Shown here: positions 5,662 through 14,080 of the stretch, in pieces
Layout: each line of letters opens with the position of its first letter
How positions within the stretch are numbered: the stretch's first letter is position 1
Source: Campylobacteraceae bacterium
Lineage (GTDB): Bacteria > Campylobacterota > Campylobacteria > Campylobacterales > Sulfurovaceae
Direction of reading: 5' to 3'
DNA: 44,884 bases
NCBI GenBank assembly: GCA_027081405.1
Contig: JALWKO010000047.1
Coordinates: 1-44,884, forward strand
The notes under the pieces: generated by a model
What the model was told of the DNA's origin: nothing
Database searches by the model: none
What the model saw: only the letters and a program-made list of their open reading frames with translations
Position numbers and translations under genes: made by a program

Positions 5662-7860
5662 CGAAGCTTCGGCAACCGCCTCCCTGTGCTTGCACTTGAA
5701 GCACTCGTAGACCTCTTTGCCCCGGTAGGTCTTTTGCCCCATCAGGTAGCCGCACTCCGGGCATTTTTTGTTCACCGGTTCGAAATTAGCGATGAACTTG
5801 CATTTGGGGTAGTTAGAGCAACCGAAAAAGGTCCCCCTCCTCCCCTGGCGCTCGATCAGCTTCCCGCCGCACTCCGGGCAGGGAACCTCCAGTTCTCTGG
5901 GGGGAGTGAGGGGTTTGGCGTTTTTGCATTTGGGGTAGGCGCTGCAGGCGAGGAATTTCCCCCGGCGGGAGTTTTTGATCACCATCGGAGCACCGCATTT
6001 GTCGCAGACCTCGTCGGTAGCCTCGGGCTTCTCTGATTCAGTGCCGTCGAGATTGCGGCTGTAACGGCATTTGGGGTAGGCGCTGCAGGCGATGAACTCC
6101 CCGTAGCGTCCTTTGCGCCGTACCAGCTCCGCGCCGCACTCGGGACACTGCTCCCCGATGGGTACCGCGGTTTTGAGCGATTTGATCGTCTTTTTCCCCT
6201 CCTCGATCTTGGCGATGAACGGTTCGTAGAACTCCCGGAGGATCTTTTGCCAGTCCTCTTCGCCGGCGGCGATCCGATCCAGGGTCTCCTCCATCCGGGC
6301 GGTGAAATTGCTGTCGACGATCTCGGGGAAATGCTTCTCGAGCATTTCGATCACCGTGAAGGCGATCTCGGTGGGGTGGATCCGCTTCTTTTCGATCTCG
6401 ATGTATTTGCGGTTCTGCAGGATCGTGATCGTCGGGGCGTAGGTGCTGGGGCGTCCGATCCCCAGGGATTCGAGTTTCTTGATCAGGCTCGCCTCGGTGT
6501 AGCGGGCCGGCGGTTCGGTGAAGTGCTGCTCGGCTTTGACGTCGCTGAGCTCCACCGGCTGACCCTCTTTGAGCTCGGGGAGGAGCTTGTCTTTTTCGTT
6601 GTAGCCGAGCACCCGGTAGTATCCGTCGAAGACCAGCTTCCGGCCGGTGGCTTTGAAGACCGACTTCTCCCCGGCAAAGAGGATCGTCTGGGTTTCGAAC
6701 TCCGCATCGGTCATCTGGCATGCCAGGAAGCGGTTGTAGATGAGCCGGTAGAGTTTGAGCTCGTCGGCCGCCAGATACTTGGCCGCCATTTCGGGGGTGA
6801 ATTCCACCATCGTGGGGCGGATCGCCTCGTGGGCCTCCTGGGCCCCTTTGGCCTTGGAGGCGTAGACTTTGGGTTTGGGGGGGAGATAGTCGGATCCGAA
6901 ATGTTCGGAGATGAATCCCCGTGCCGCCGCGACCGCCTCTTTGGCCAGGTTGAGGCTGTCGGTCCGCATGTAAGTGATCACCCCCATCGTCCCTTTGTGG
7001 GTCTTGACCCCTTCGTAGAGCTTTTGGGCGATCATCATCGTCCGCTTGGGGGAAAAGCCCAGCTGGGTCGACGCGGCCTGCTGGAGGGTCGAGGTCATAA
7101 ACGGAGGCGGCGTTTTGCTCTTGCGACGGGCGGTTTCGATCGACGCCACCGTGAAATGCTCCCCTTTGGCCGATTCGACGATCCGGCGGGCGTCGGCTTC
7201 GGTTTTGAGGGTCATTTTCTCGATCTTTTGCCCTTCGAAGCTGTAGATGTCGGCTTCGACGCTTTTTTGGAAGATCCCCCGGATGGTCCAGTACTCCTCG
7301 GGTTTGAAGGCTTTGATCTCCCGCTCCCGGTCGACGACGAGTTTGAGCGCGGCGCTCTGAACCCGTCCGGCTGAGAGTCCCTTCTGGATCTTGCTCGCCA
7401 GGAGGGGGGAGAGTTTGTATCCGACGATCCGGTCGAGCAGGCGGCGGGTCTGCTGGGCGTCGACGCTCTGCATGTCGATCCGCCGGGGATTCTCCAGCGC
7501 ATGACGGATGGCGCTCTCGGTGATCTCGTGAAATACGATCCGGGGAAGCTGTTCGGGATCCTTGCCGATCGCTTTGGCGATATGGTAGCCGATCGCCTCC
7601 CCCTCCCGGTCCTCGTCAGTCGCGATGTAGACGGTTTCGGCCTCTTTGGCCAGCTTTTTGAGCTCTTTGACGGTGGGGGAGGCCTCTTTGGGGATCGTGT
7701 ATTTGGGGATGAATTTCCCCTCCTCGATGGTGATGCCGAAACTGCTTTTGGGGAGATCGCGGATATGCCCTTTGGAGGCGACCACTTTGTAGTCTTTGCC
7801 CAGAAAGTTTCCGATGGTACGCGCCTTGGCCGGCGACTCGACGATGATGAGATTCTTCAT
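5656..7860 (-). CDS. topA: DNA topoisomerase I
   Basis: 734-residue type IA topoisomerase that relaxes negative supercoils by passing one strand through a break in the other. The TOPRIM domain opens the protein (MKNLIIVESPAKARTI, acidic motif ATDEDREGEA at 80-89); the catalytic tyrosine is Y297 in GVITYMRTDS. From about residue 595 come four C4 zinc ribbons: three end in a CS.YPKC pattern and the last, CPECGYLMGQKTY...CFKCKH, ends two residues apart from a plain tail. Length and domain order are as in E. coli and Campylobacter enzymes. The last codons, EASQ, are followed by a TGA that belongs to the heptad arm of element A, so the original 3' end may have been slightly changed. Confidence 0.97.
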   Translation of the reverse strand: MKNLIIVESPAKARTIGNFLGKDYKVVASKGHIRDLPKSSFGITIEEGKFIPKYTIPKEASPTVKELKKLAKEAETVYIATDEDREGEAIGYHIAKAIGKDPEQLPRIVFHEITESAIRHALENPRRIDMQSVDAQQTRRLLDRIVGYKLSPLLASKIQKGLSAGRVQSAALKLVVDREREIKAFKPEEYWTIRGIFQKSVEADIYSFEGQKIEKMTLKTEADARRIVESAKGEHFTVASIETARRKSKTPPPFMTSTLQQAASTQLGFSPKRTMMIAQKLYEGVKTHKGTMGVITYMRTDSLNLAKEAVAAARGFISEHFGSDYLPPKPKVYASKAKGAQEAHEAIRPTMVEFTPEMAAKYLAADELKLYRLIYNRFLACQMTDAEFETQTILFAGEKSVFKATGRKLVFDGYYRVLGYNEKDKLLPELKEGQPVELSDVKAEQHFTEPPARYTEASLIKKLESLGIGRPSTYAPTITILQNRKYIEIEKKRIHPTEIAFTVIEMLEKHFPEIVDSNFTARMEETLDRIAAGEEDWQKILREFYEPFIAKIEEGKKTIKSLKTAVPIGEQCPECGAELVRRKGRYGEFIACSAYPKCRYSRNLDGTESEKPEATDEVCDKCGAPMVIKNSRRGKFLACSAYPKCKNAKPLTPPRELEVPCPECGGKLIERQGRRGTFFGCSNYPKCKFIANFEPVNKKCPECGYLMGQKTYRGKEVYECFKCKHREAVAEASQ

Positions 7861-7901
7861 ATATTTAATGTAGCCCTAATCGAATTTTTTGCCATTGTAG
7901 C

Positions 7902-7934
7902 AAAACCCCCGCCCCTTGCCAACGCACAGGGGGC
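7902..7934 (-). terminator. Possible terminator after asnB
   Basis: Immediately after the asnB stop, the minus strand has GCCCCC, 13-18 bases, GGGGC/GGGGG, then TTTT. The loop is long and two pairings compete, so strength is uncertain. Confidence 0.4.
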
Positions 7935-9731
7935 TTACCAACCGGATCGCCGCTCGTCCCAGCGGGCGAGGGCATAGAGGGCGAAAAGCTGCCGTTTGAA
8001 ACGGCGGCGCTGTTTGCCGGGACGAAGATAGAACTCCAGCGCCTCGGGGCGGAACCATCCGCGCCGCTCCTGCAAAGCGAGGATCCGCCGCTCCAGTTCG
8101 CCCCCCTCGGAGAGCCATTCGATGAAGGGGTAGCTGAAGCCTTTCTTTTTCCGGGTGACGATCGCTTCGGGGAGCCATCGTGCGGCGACGGCGCGCAGGA
8201 GCTCTTTGGGGGTCCGGCCCATCCGGAGCGCTCCCGGGAGGGCAAAGGCCGTCCGGGCCAGATCGAGATCCAGAAACGGGCTGCGGGCTTCGATCCCCCG
8301 GGCCATGCTCACCCGGTCGAGCTTCTTGAGATAGAGTTCGGCCAGGAGGGTCTGGGTGTCGCAGTAGCTGTACCAGTCGGCGGGATGGAAACGCCCTGTC
8401 GATTCGAAGCGGGCCCGGTAAGAGGCGAGGGCTTCGAGGGAGGCGTTGTCCCGGACGTTTTGGCGCAGAAGCCGCGCCGATTGCAGATCGGTGAAGAGCT
8501 CCGCACTGGAGCGGAACAGGAGCGACCCTTCGAACACCCGCTTGTAGCGCTCCCACTCTTTGTTGTAGGAGAAATGGGCCCGGAAGTAGTTGCGCAGCCA
8601 GTTTTTGTGCTTGAGGGCCCGGGCCCGTTCGATGTCGAGATATTCCCGGTAGATCTTGTACCCGCCGAAAAGCTCGTCGCTTCCGTCTCCGGTGAGGATC
8701 GCCTTGATCCCCTCCGCACGGACCGCCCCCAGGAGATGCCACAAGGGGATCGCCGCCGGATCGGGCAGCGGTTCGTCCAGCACCGATTCGAGCTCCTCCA
8801 TCGCGGCGAAAAACGCCGTTTTTCCCATCACGACCTCGTGGTGCTCCGAACCGACGTGCTCGGCCACGATCCGGGCCCAGGGACGCTCGTCGTAACGGTC
8901 AAACCCTTCGTACCCGATCGAAAAGGTGACGATGGGAGCGTCATGGCTTTCGGCGGCGATCGCCGCCACCAGAGAGGAGTCCAGCCCTCCCGAGAGGAGC
9001 GCCCCCCAGGGGACCTCGACGGGGATGCGGCGCTTGACGGCCCCGCGCAGCCATTCGGCCACCGCTTCGCTCCCGCTCGTGCGATCGATCAGGCTTCGGC
9101 GATCGAAGGGAAGCAGCGTATGGAGCGTCTCGAGGCGGCCCCCGGCGTACCGGGCCACCGACCCCGGGGGGAGCTGGAAGATTTCGGGATCGAAGGTGTG
9201 GGGTGCCAGGGGGCTTTGGAAAAAGAGAAACTCCGGCAGGATCCGGGTATCGAATCGGGGCGCTTTGAGCCGCCACAGCGCCTTGATCTCGCTGGCGGCC
9301 AGAAGATACCCCTCCCCTTCGGCGTAGTACAGCGGCTTCTTGCCGAAGGGATCCCGGGCCAGGACGATCGTCTCCCCCTCGGCAATCACGAGGGCATACA
9401 TCCCCCGCAGGTGTTCGACGAAACGCTCTCCCCACCGCTTCCAGGCCGCGGCGAGGAGCGCCGTCTCCGCCGTTTCGTCGACCCCGAGGATGCGCCCCAG
9501 CTCGTCACGGTTGTAGATCTCCCCGTTGAGGAGGACCCGGATCGCTCCGCTGCACCCCTCCATCGGGCGGTCGATCCCGGTGATCGCCAGACGGTGACTC
9601 CCCAGTGTCAGGGTGCTTTCGTGGACGAAACACTCCCCGTCCGGTCCCCGGTGAGCCAGGGTATCGAAGGCTTCTTGCAGCTGCGTCCGCGAAAAGGGGT
9701 GCCTCCCCGCCGCGACGAAGATCGAACACAT
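7935..9731 (-). CDS. asnB: Asparagine synthase (glutamine-hydrolysing)
   Basis: 598 residues in two domains. The N-terminal glutaminase begins MCSIF with the nucleophile Cys2, then HRGPDG (27-32) and NGEIYN (69-74). The synthetase domain has the ATP pyrophosphatase loop SGGLDSS at 247-253 and LTGDGSDELFGGY further on, as in Asn synthetases that adenylate aspartate and attack it with ammonia. It makes asparagine, or modifies a cell-surface sugar or peptide if it is one of the paralogues; context does not decide. Three bases separate it from the DUF945-type gene upstream, so the two are co-transcribed. Confidence 0.9.
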   Translation of the reverse strand: MCSIFVAAGRHPFSRTQLQEAFDTLAHRGPDGECFVHESTLTLGSHRLAITGIDRPMEGCSGAIRVLLNGEIYNRDELGRILGVDETAETALLAAAWKRWGERFVEHLRGMYALVIAEGETIVLARDPFGKKPLYYAEGEGYLLAASEIKALWRLKAPRFDTRILPEFLFFQSPLAPHTFDPEIFQLPPGSVARYAGGRLETLHTLLPFDRRSLIDRTSGSEAVAEWLRGAVKRRIPVEVPWGALLSGGLDSSLVAAIAAESHDAPIVTFSIGYEGFDRYDERPWARIVAEHVGSEHHEVVMGKTAFFAAMEELESVLDEPLPDPAAIPLWHLLGAVRAEGIKAILTGDGSDELFGGYKIYREYLDIERARALKHKNWLRNYFRAHFSYNKEWERYKRVFEGSLLFRSSAELFTDLQSARLLRQNVRDNASLEALASYRARFESTGRFHPADWYSYCDTQTLLAELYLKKLDRVSMARGIEARSPFLDLDLARTAFALPGALRMGRTPKELLRAVAARWLPEAIVTRKKKGFSYPFIEWLSEGGELERRILALQERRGWFRPEALEFYLRPGKQRRRFKRQLFALYALARWDERRSGW

Positions 9732-9734
9732 CGG

Positions 9735-11153
9735 CTACATGAGGATCATCATGATCAGTTCCTGGGGAGCGTAGGCGGTACCGTTGATGACGATTTTGCC
9801 CCCTTTGATCTCCCCTTTGAGCCGGTAGACGCCGTTTTCGAGTTTGGCCAGGTTTTTGGCGGCCATCGAATTGAGGATCAGGACCGCGTTGGGGTAGAGT
9901 TTCTCGGCCAGCGATTTCTCGAGAGTGAGCGAAAAGCTCCCTTCCACCAGCCTGTCGGCGTGGGCACCCAGGGCGATGAGGGCCGACATGGGGTCCCCTT
10001 TGAGGGGAGTGCCGGTGTAGGTCAGATCGAGCACCAGGCGGTTGGTCCGGCCGCTCTCGAGATCGTTTTCGAGGTGGAGCGTCGTTTTGCCGGGAATGAG
10101 CAGACGGTTGTAAACCTTGAGCCAGTCCCCTTCGAGCGCCTGGAGCCCCAGGATCGCCTTTTGGAGCGCGATGTCGTCGTGGCGATCCATCGCTTCGGCC
10201 ATTTTTCGGGTGAGCTCCTCCCGCCGTTTCTGCATCTGCACCAACACTTCCAGCCCGGCGATACCCAGATGTTCCATACGGAGCTTCAGGGTATTGCGCC
10301 GTACCCCTTTGGCGGCCGCGACGGTGGCATCGTCCAGTGCCCGGGCCTCCAGATCGAACGCGAACGACGCTTCGGAGTCGCTCTGGCGATGGAGCCCCAG
10401 CCCCAACGATCCCGCGGTACGAAGGGGGCCTTTGCCCGCCAGCTCGGGGAGGCGGATCGTGATCCGGGATGCGCCGGCACGGTAGCTGCCAAAAACGATC
10501 CGATCCCCCACGAACTCCTCAATCGCCGCATCGAGATTCGGTTGGGTGATCTCCAGCGAATCGTTGCGCTCCCCGTGGGTGTCCATATAGATCCGGGGGG
10601 CCTCCGCGTGCCAGACGCCAGTGAGATCGGCCATCTTGTAGCGGTCACGGACGTGTATCGGACCGACCTCGAGACGGCTCTTGTCCTTGGAGACGCTTAC
10701 TATCGGCGCGACCCGGGTGTCCTCCCAGACCCGATCGGAAAAGTCGATCCGCCCCCGATAGGCGATCGTGACCGGTTTTTGCAGACTGCGGTAAAACTCG
10801 GAATCCTTCCCTTCGGCGGAGAGGAGCGCGTCGAGTCCGATCGTATAGCGCATCCCCATCCACCCCAGGCGCAGATCGGGGAAAATCACCGGGCCGAACG
10901 AGAGAGTTTCGTTGAGTTCGATCGGATCGACGAATCCATCCAGGGACTTGCGCGGATGGGCCAGCACCCGGGCGGCACCCCGGAACCAGCCCCCCTCGAA
11001 CGCGCTCAGATTGAAATCAAAGAGCTGCTGCTGGCGGTTCTCGGCATCAAGAAAGCGCATGAAGCGCTCTTTGGCGTGATGGGAGACGTAGTAGCGGGCT
11101 CCGCCGCACAGCACCACCAGGAGAACCAGAATCGTCACAAGCCGTTTTTTCAT
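9735..11153 (-). CDS. DUF945/YdgA-like envelope protein
   Basis: 472 residues from ATG 11153, which is preceded by AGGAG; upstream in-frame codons lack family likeness. MKKRLVTILVLLVVLCGGARYYVSHHAKER is a membrane anchor or signal sequence, followed by a long beta-rich region with repeated short strands and a helical stretch near 335-365 (MQKRREELTRKMAEAMDRHD). The C-terminus, GGKIVINGTAYAPQELIMMIL, has the form of YdgA-like proteins. These are periplasmic, of unknown function. The match is by general pattern and not by a diagnostic motif. It is first gene of a pair with asnB. Confidence 0.65.
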   Translation of the reverse strand: MKKRLVTILVLLVVLCGGARYYVSHHAKERFMRFLDAENRQQQLFDFNLSAFEGGWFRGAARVLAHPRKSLDGFVDPIELNETLSFGPVIFPDLRLGWMGMRYTIGLDALLSAEGKDSEFYRSLQKPVTIAYRGRIDFSDRVWEDTRVAPIVSVSKDKSRLEVGPIHVRDRYKMADLTGVWHAEAPRIYMDTHGERNDSLEITQPNLDAAIEEFVGDRIVFGSYRAGASRITIRLPELAGKGPLRTAGSLGLGLHRQSDSEASFAFDLEARALDDATVAAAKGVRRNTLKLRMEHLGIAGLEVLVQMQKRREELTRKMAEAMDRHDDIALQKAILGLQALEGDWLKVYNRLLIPGKTTLHLENDLESGRTNRLVLDLTYTGTPLKGDPMSALIALGAHADRLVEGSFSLTLEKSLAEKLYPNAVLILNSMAAKNLAKLENGVYRLKGEIKGGKIVINGTAYAPQELIMMILM

Positions 11154-11317
11154 CGTATCGCTCCTTCTGAATCGCGCACACACTCCGAATCGATCTCCGA
11201 CCGGGGGACACCTGGGGTCCATCGGCTGGGAATGTCGCACTGTCGTTTGGGATTATTGCACAGTTCGGAAGATGGAGTGCTGAAAGGGGTGCTATACTTC
11301 CACAAAAACGGAGCCCT

Positions 11318-12130
11318 ATGCAGACCGATTTTCTCAACACCCATTTCCTCGAAGATATCGAAAATCCCGAGCACCCTTCCGATTTCGAAACGACGGAGGA
11401 TTACGCCGTATTGATCCTCCGGCTCCCGGAGCTTCGCGACGGAAAACTGCGGATTATTTCCTACGCTTTCCTCACCCGCAGGGGGGAGTGCTACCGCTAC
11501 GACCGCGAACGGAAGGATTTTGTCCTCCTGGGGGATTTCGAGGATCTCCACCGGCTCCTGGACGGGAAGATGGACGACCTCATCCGGGACGTCCGGGCCT
11601 ATCATGTGGAGATCGACGCCCTGGAAGAGAGCCTCTACGACGAACCGACCCCCCGGGATTTCATGGAGCGGTGGCTCGTCTACAAAAAGGAAGTCTCCCT
11701 CATCAACCGCCTGATGTTTCACGCAACCCTCTCGTTTGAACTTTTTGTCCATTACGGCAAACGATCCGAAGCCTTCGACGAACTGGCCTACGCCGATATC
11801 CTGGAGCATATGGAACGGGTACGGGACCTGGCCAAGGCGGCGATGGACAAACTCGACAACCTCCACGATTTCTACCGGACCAAGGTGGACGAACGGATGA
11901 ACCGCAACATGTACGTCCTGACGGTCCTTTCGGCAGTGTTCCTCCCGCTGACCCTGGTGACCGGATTTTTCGGAATGAATACGGGGGGACTCCCGTTCAC
12001 CGACGACCCGAACGGCACAAGTAAAGTGACGGGGATCTCGTTGCTGCTGGAGTTTCTGTTTCTGCTCTATTTCTTCGCCGTCAGCCGCCCCGCGATCCGG
12101 CGTTTCCGGCGGGACCAAGCCGGAAAATGA
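11318..12130 (+). CDS. CorA family divalent cation transporter
   Basis: 270 residues: a cytoplasmic alpha/beta domain (1-90), long helices (90-195) and two membrane segments at the C-terminus. GMN at 219-221 in GFFGMNTGGLP is the signature that forms the selectivity ring of the pentameric Mg2+/Co2+ or Zn2+ channel. It is shorter than E. coli CorA (316) at the N-terminus, like the ZntB/CorA variants of this phylum. TATACT at 11293-11298 may be the -10 box. Ion specificity cannot be read from the sequence. Confidence 0.9.
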   Translation: MQTDFLNTHFLEDIENPEHPSDFETTEDYAVLILRLPELRDGKLRIISYAFLTRRGECYRYDRERKDFVLLGDFEDLHRLLDGKMDDLIRDVRAYHVEIDALEESLYDEPTPRDFMERWLVYKKEVSLINRLMFHATLSFELFVHYGKRSEAFDELAYADILEHMERVRDLAKAAMDKLDNLHDFYRTKVDERMNRNMYVLTVLSAVFLPLTLVTGFFGMNTGGLPFTDDPNGTSKVTGISLLLEFLFLLYFFAVSRPAIRRFRRDQAGK

Positions 12131-12141
12131 ACGCACCCCGA

Positions 12142-12150
12142 TGGTATAAT
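12142..12150 (+). promoter_or_regulatory. Extended -10 promoter before the palindromic element
   Basis: TGGTATAAT ends nine bases before the palindrome, so a transcript would begin almost exactly at its first base and run through it into rimO. No -35 box is seen. Confidence 0.6.
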
Positions 12151-12158
12151 CCCCATTA

Positions 12159-12327
12159 AACCCAAACCATGCAGTAGCCAGTACGCCATCTGTATCGATC
12201 ATCGGCGGCATGGGCAACACATCCAAAGCCTCGACGCACCCTCCGGGTGCGCCTACGTTTTGGCTGTGCACCCCTACACACCGAGCATCGACACATCTAA
12301 CGCACTTTCTACTGCATGGTTTGGGTT
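12159..12327 (+). repeat. 169-base imperfect palindrome (structured repeat element)
   Basis: Outer arms are perfect over 19 bases: AACCCAAACCATGCAGTAG (12159-12177) and its complement (12309-12327). Inside, TGTATCGATCATCGG (12191-12205) pairs with 12281-12295 at 12 of 15 positions; CACATCCAAA (12218-12227) pairs with 12259-12268 with one mismatch; and CGCACCC (12235-12241), loop TCC, GGGTGCG closes the tip. The whole would fold into one long stepped hairpin in RNA or single-stranded DNA. The right third has a copy at 1155-1199. It could be a MITE or REP-like element, or a structured leader of rimO. Confidence 0.8.
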
Positions 12328-12340
12328 AACAAATCAACCG

Positions 12341-12378
12341 AAATTTCTAATTGCCAGTTCCTAGTTACTCGTTCCTGG
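12341..12378. repeat. Degenerate single heptad arm before rimO
   Basis: AAA followed by TTTCTAA, TTGCCAG, TTCCTAG, TTACTCG, TTCCTGG: five 7-base units of the form TTNCTNG. The first bases AAATTTCT match the inner end of the element A arm, and TTCCT units match element B. Orientation is that of a downstream arm. No partner arm or four-helix gene is nearby, so it may be what is left of an older element. Confidence 0.55.
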
Positions 12379-12394
12379 CAAGAATGGAACAAGC

Positions 12395-13708
12395 ATGAAA
12401 AAAACCCTCCATCTGGTCAGCCTGGGCTGCACCAAAAACCTGGTCGACAGCGAAGTGATGCTGGGCAAACTGGCCGACTACGATCTCACCGACGACGCCT
12501 CTCGTGCCGATGTGATCATCGTCAACACCTGCGGCTTCATCGAAGCGGCCAAAGAAGAGTCGATCGCCACGGTACTCGAGCTCCATCAGCAACGCAAATC
12601 CGACTCCCTGCTGGTCATGAGCGGCTGTCTGAGCGAACGGTACAAAGAGGAGCTCTCGGAGCAAATGCCCGAGATCGACATTTTCACCGGGGTAGGCGAC
12701 TACGAGCGGATCGACGAGCTGATCCGCCAAAAGCGCAGCAGCTTCAGCCCCGAGGTCTACTTGGCCACCGAACGCTCCCCCCGCATGATCACCGGCTCCA
12801 ACTACCACGCCTACATCAAGAGCGCCGAGGGGTGCAACCAGAACTGCTCCTTTTGCGCCATCCCCGGTTTCAAGGGTCGTCTGCACTCCCGCACCCTCGA
12901 TTCGATCGTGGCGGAAGTGTCGGCCCTGACCCAGAAGGGATTCTACGACTTCAGCTTCATCTCCCAGGACAGCTCCAGCTACGGGCGGGATCTGGGGCTT
13001 CGAGACGGTCTGATCGATCTGATCCGCCACGTGGAGATGATCCCGGGGGTCCGCAGCGCCCGGATCCTCTACCTCTACCCCAGCACCACGAGTCTGGAAC
13101 TCATCGACGCCATCGCCGAGAGCCCCATCTTCCAGACCTACTACGACATGCCGATCCAGCATATCGACGATACGATGCTCAAGATCATGAAACGGGGCTT
13201 CGGCGAGCCCAAAACCCGCGAACTCCTGGAGGCGATGCGGGCCAAGGAGGGGGGCTTCGTGCGCACTTCGGTTATCGCCGGCCATCCGGGGGAGAGTGAG
13301 GAGAGTTTCCGAAAGCTCTGCGATTTTCTGCAGGGCTTCGGCTTCGACCGGATCAACGTCTTTGCCTACTCCCACGAGGAGGATACCGCCGCCTTCGACA
13401 TGCAACAGCTCCCGCCGGAAGTGATCGAGGAGCGCACCGCCGTCCTGGGGGAGATCGCCGCCCGCAGCCGCGAAGCGTCGCTGGAAAAGATGATCGGCCG
13501 GGAGTGTCGCCTGGCTATCGACGGCCCCAGCAGCGAGCACGAATACCTCCTCTCCGCCCGCCCGCTACTGTGGGCCCCCGAAATCGACGGAGAAGTCCTC
13601 GTCAACGACACCAACGACCTCGACGTGAAGATCGGCGGACTCTATCGGGGGAAGATCACGGAGAAAGCGGGGGAATACCTGCTCGCAACATTGTTGAATG
13701 AGGAATGA
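12395..13708 (+). CDS. rimO: Ribosomal protein S12 methylthiotransferase
   Basis: 437-residue radical SAM enzyme that puts a methylthio group on Asp88 of S12. The N-terminal cluster cysteines are C12, C46 and C78; the radical SAM cysteines are C147, C151 and C154 in GCNQNCSFC. A TRAM-type C-terminal domain follows from about 370. SLGCTKNLVDSE and the TYYDMPIQHI block are characteristic of RimO as opposed to MiaB. The last residues LLNEE and the stop TGA (13706-13708) are encoded by the heptad arm of element B, so the native end has been replaced or trimmed by a few residues. Confidence 0.96.
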   Translation: MKKTLHLVSLGCTKNLVDSEVMLGKLADYDLTDDASRADVIIVNTCGFIEAAKEESIATVLELHQQRKSDSLLVMSGCLSERYKEELSEQMPEIDIFTGVGDYERIDELIRQKRSSFSPEVYLATERSPRMITGSNYHAYIKSAEGCNQNCSFCAIPGFKGRLHSRTLDSIVAEVSALTQKGFYDFSFISQDSSSYGRDLGLRDGLIDLIRHVEMIPGVRSARILYLYPSTTSLELIDAIAESPIFQTYYDMPIQHIDDTMLKIMKRGFGEPKTRELLEAMRAKEGGFVRTSVIAGHPGESEESFRKLCDFLQGFGFDRINVFAYSHEEDTAAFDMQQLPPEVIEERTAVLGEIAARSREASLEKMIGRECRLAIDGPSSEHEYLLSARPLLWAPEIDGEVLVNDTNDLDVKIGGLYRGKITEKAGEYLLATLLNEE

Positions 13709-13730
13709 GGAATGAGGAACGAGGAACCGA
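13694..13730. repeat. Left heptad arm of element B
   Basis: TT, then GAATGAG three times, GAACGAG, GAACCGA. It is complementary to 14091-14127 at 35 of 37 bases. It contains the rimO stop (13706-13708) and the start of the four-helix gene (13712), with AGGA at 13701-13704 at good ribosome-binding distance from it. Confidence 0.92.
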
Positions 13731-14080
13731 AAAGGAGCGATCCTTTAGGCGAAAAAAGTTTTGCATTTGCACTGAGAATCGTCAGACTCGGGAAATTCCT
13801 GAAAGAAACCCATCGAGAATTCATCATTTCCAAACAGATTCTTCGCAGCGGTACTGCTATCGGGGCACTCGTTGCGGAAGGAAAATATGCCCAATCCAAA
13901 GCGGATTTTCTCCACAAATTGTCAATCGCCCTCAAAGAGGCAAGCGAAACGGAATACTGGCTACGGCTCCTCAAAGAATCACGATACATTGATGATACAA
14001 TGTTCCACAGCCTATATAAAGATTTGGACGAACTCCTCCGTCTACTCATCGCAAGCACAAAAACGATCAAGCAAGCATGA
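13712..14080 (+). CDS. Four-helix-bundle protein, 23S rRNA intervening-sequence protein family
   Basis: 122 residues. ATG 13712 lies in the array, three bases after the rimO stop, which suggests coupled translation; MRNEEP is encoded by the repeat. Family motifs are EKSFAFALRIVRLGKFL, ISKQILRSGTAIGALVAEG, SKADFLHKLSIALKEASETE and YWLRLL. Its stop TGA (14078-14080) overlaps the tilS ATG as ATGA. See the paralogue at 5262-5645 for what is known of the family. Confidence 0.92.
   Translation: MRNEEPKRSDPLGEKSFAFALRIVRLGKFLKETHREFIISKQILRSGTAIGALVAEGKYAQSKADFLHKLSIALKEASETEYWLRLLKESRYIDDTMFHSLYKDLDELLRLLIASTKTIKQA

Noticed and set aside
8385-11414. Plus-strand open frame of 1009 codons opposite asnB and the DUF945-type gene
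   Set aside because: GC-rich codons make the antisense frame open; the two minus-strand genes have domain evidence and this has none.
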